NCBI GenBank assembly: GCA_014379925.1
Contig: JACMKY010000093.1
Span: 1 to 13,908, forward strand
DNA from: Cytophagales bacterium
Lineage (GTDB): Bacteria > Bacteroidota > Bacteroidia > Cytophagales > ES-bin-26
Direction: 5' to 3'
DNA: 13,908 nt
The notes under the pieces were generated by a model. The model was not told the DNA's origin and ran no database searches. It saw only the letters and a list, made by a program, of their open reading frames with translations. Each line of letters begins with the position of its first letter. The first letter of the stretch is position 1. The translations under genes were made by a program, and so were the position numbers. Below, piece after piece: positions 13,363 to 13,908 of the stretch.

Positions 13363-13866
13363 TTATCGGGTTAAGCAGTGGTACAATCTCTTTTTAATTC
13401 GATTGAGGCGGACTGAAACGTTATTTTCGGTGATTCCGATTACCTCCGCGATTTCACGGTGAGGCAATTCCTCCAAAAACAGGAGAATGAGCGTCCGATC
13501 CGTTTCATTCAACCGGGCGATGCACCGGTAGAGCATCGCCACCTTCTCCTTTTTTTCCGTTTCTTCCCCCGCATCCGCACTGTCGGCTACCAAGCGGACG
13601 TGTTGCAGCCGAACTTCCTGCTTTTGCTGGCGGTTGAGCTTGAGTGCGTACTGTAGACACACGTTGAGGGTCACCCGGTAAAGCCACGTGTTGACGTTGG
13701 CTTTCCCCTGAAAAGAGCCAAGGGATTTCCACACGTTCAAGAGTACCTCTTGGAACAGATCCTGCCGATCTTCCTGGTCACGCGCATACGCTCCGCAAAT
13801 CCGGTAGATGCGTTGTTTGTTCTCCCGCAGCACTTCTTCAAACAACTCGTCCAAATGGTCGGGCAT
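13363..13866 (-). CDS. ECF-type RNA polymerase sigma factor
   Basis: 167 residues. Region 2 (about 8-72): LFEEVLRENKQRIYRICGAY, then the DLFQEVLLNVWKSL core (36-49) and the NTWLYRVTLNVCL segment (59-71). Region 4 (about 112-163): RLNETDRTLILLFLEELPHREIAEVIGITENNVSVRLNRIKKRL with the helix-turn-helix EIAEVIGITENNVSVRLNRI. No regions 1 or 3, as in ECF sigmas. It would direct RNA polymerase to a small set of promoters, held by its membrane partner encoded right downstream (4-bp gap). The start ATG at 13866 lies 42 bp from the window edge, so any upstream promoter is only partly visible. The target regulon is not visible in this window. Confidence 0.92.
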   Translation of the reverse strand: MPDHLDELFEEVLRENKQRIYRICGAYARDQEDRQDLFQEVLLNVWKSLGSFQGKANVNTWLYRVTLNVCLQYALKLNRQQKQEVRLQHVRLVADSADAGEETEKKEKVAMLYRCIARLNETDRTLILLFLEELPHREIAEVIGITENNVSVRLNRIKKRLYHCLTR

Positions 13867-13908
13867 CTCAATGATCGGAAGACAATTATTGATTGGTTGA
13901 GGACAACC

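Overview
The window looks like a chromosomal piece of a fairly GC-rich member of the Bacteroidota, most likely order Cytophagales. The clues are tandem OmpH/Skp genes behind bamA, a ribH/TPR pair near recF, a Bacteroidota-style SerRS and KdsC-like phosphatase, a sigma/membrane-protein pair, and promoter boxes of the TAnnTTTG type rather than E. coli -10/-35 boxes. The assignment rests on remembered family and synteny patterns; no search was run. There are no rRNA, tRNA, CRISPR or intact insertion-sequence features.

Left part (1-3121, + strand): the C-terminal barrel of BamA, then two secreted OmpH/Skp-type periplasmic chaperones, closed by a strong terminator at 2326-2362. A stand-alone heme-copper oxidase subunit III follows. 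Next on the minus strand come serS (3300-4586), ribH (4768-5244) and a membrane-anchored TPR protein (5345-6070). A terminator and a new promoter-like box lie between the TPR gene and ribH, so the two appear to be transcribed at least partly separately.

Middle part (6071-8484): a patchwork between the TPR gene and recF. It holds a small lipoprotein gene, a roughly 98-bp near-copy of an internal piece of pdhA, a truncated 17-codon PIN-like toxin start overlapping the stop of an 89-codon antitoxin-like gene, a clear terminator, and the intact pdhA (pyruvate dehydrogenase E1 alpha). This reads as a scar of rearrangement and gene loss.

Right part (8686-12729, + strand): recF, then a KDO (lipopolysaccharide inner-core sugar) cluster: kdsA with metal-enzyme residues, an unusual fusion of a transaldolase/fructose-6-phosphate-aldolase-like barrel to a tandem CBS module of the KdsD type, and a KdsC-like HAD phosphatase. 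In a usual KDO set, the gene joining kdsA and kdsC would be kdsD (SIS domain plus CBS pair, making arabinose 5-phosphate). Here the SIS domain appears to be replaced by an aldolase barrel. This is the most interesting object in the window: a possible alternative route to arabinose 5-phosphate. The window ends with a minus-strand ECF sigma factor and its downstream four-helix membrane protein, a candidate anti-sigma factor (12735-13866).
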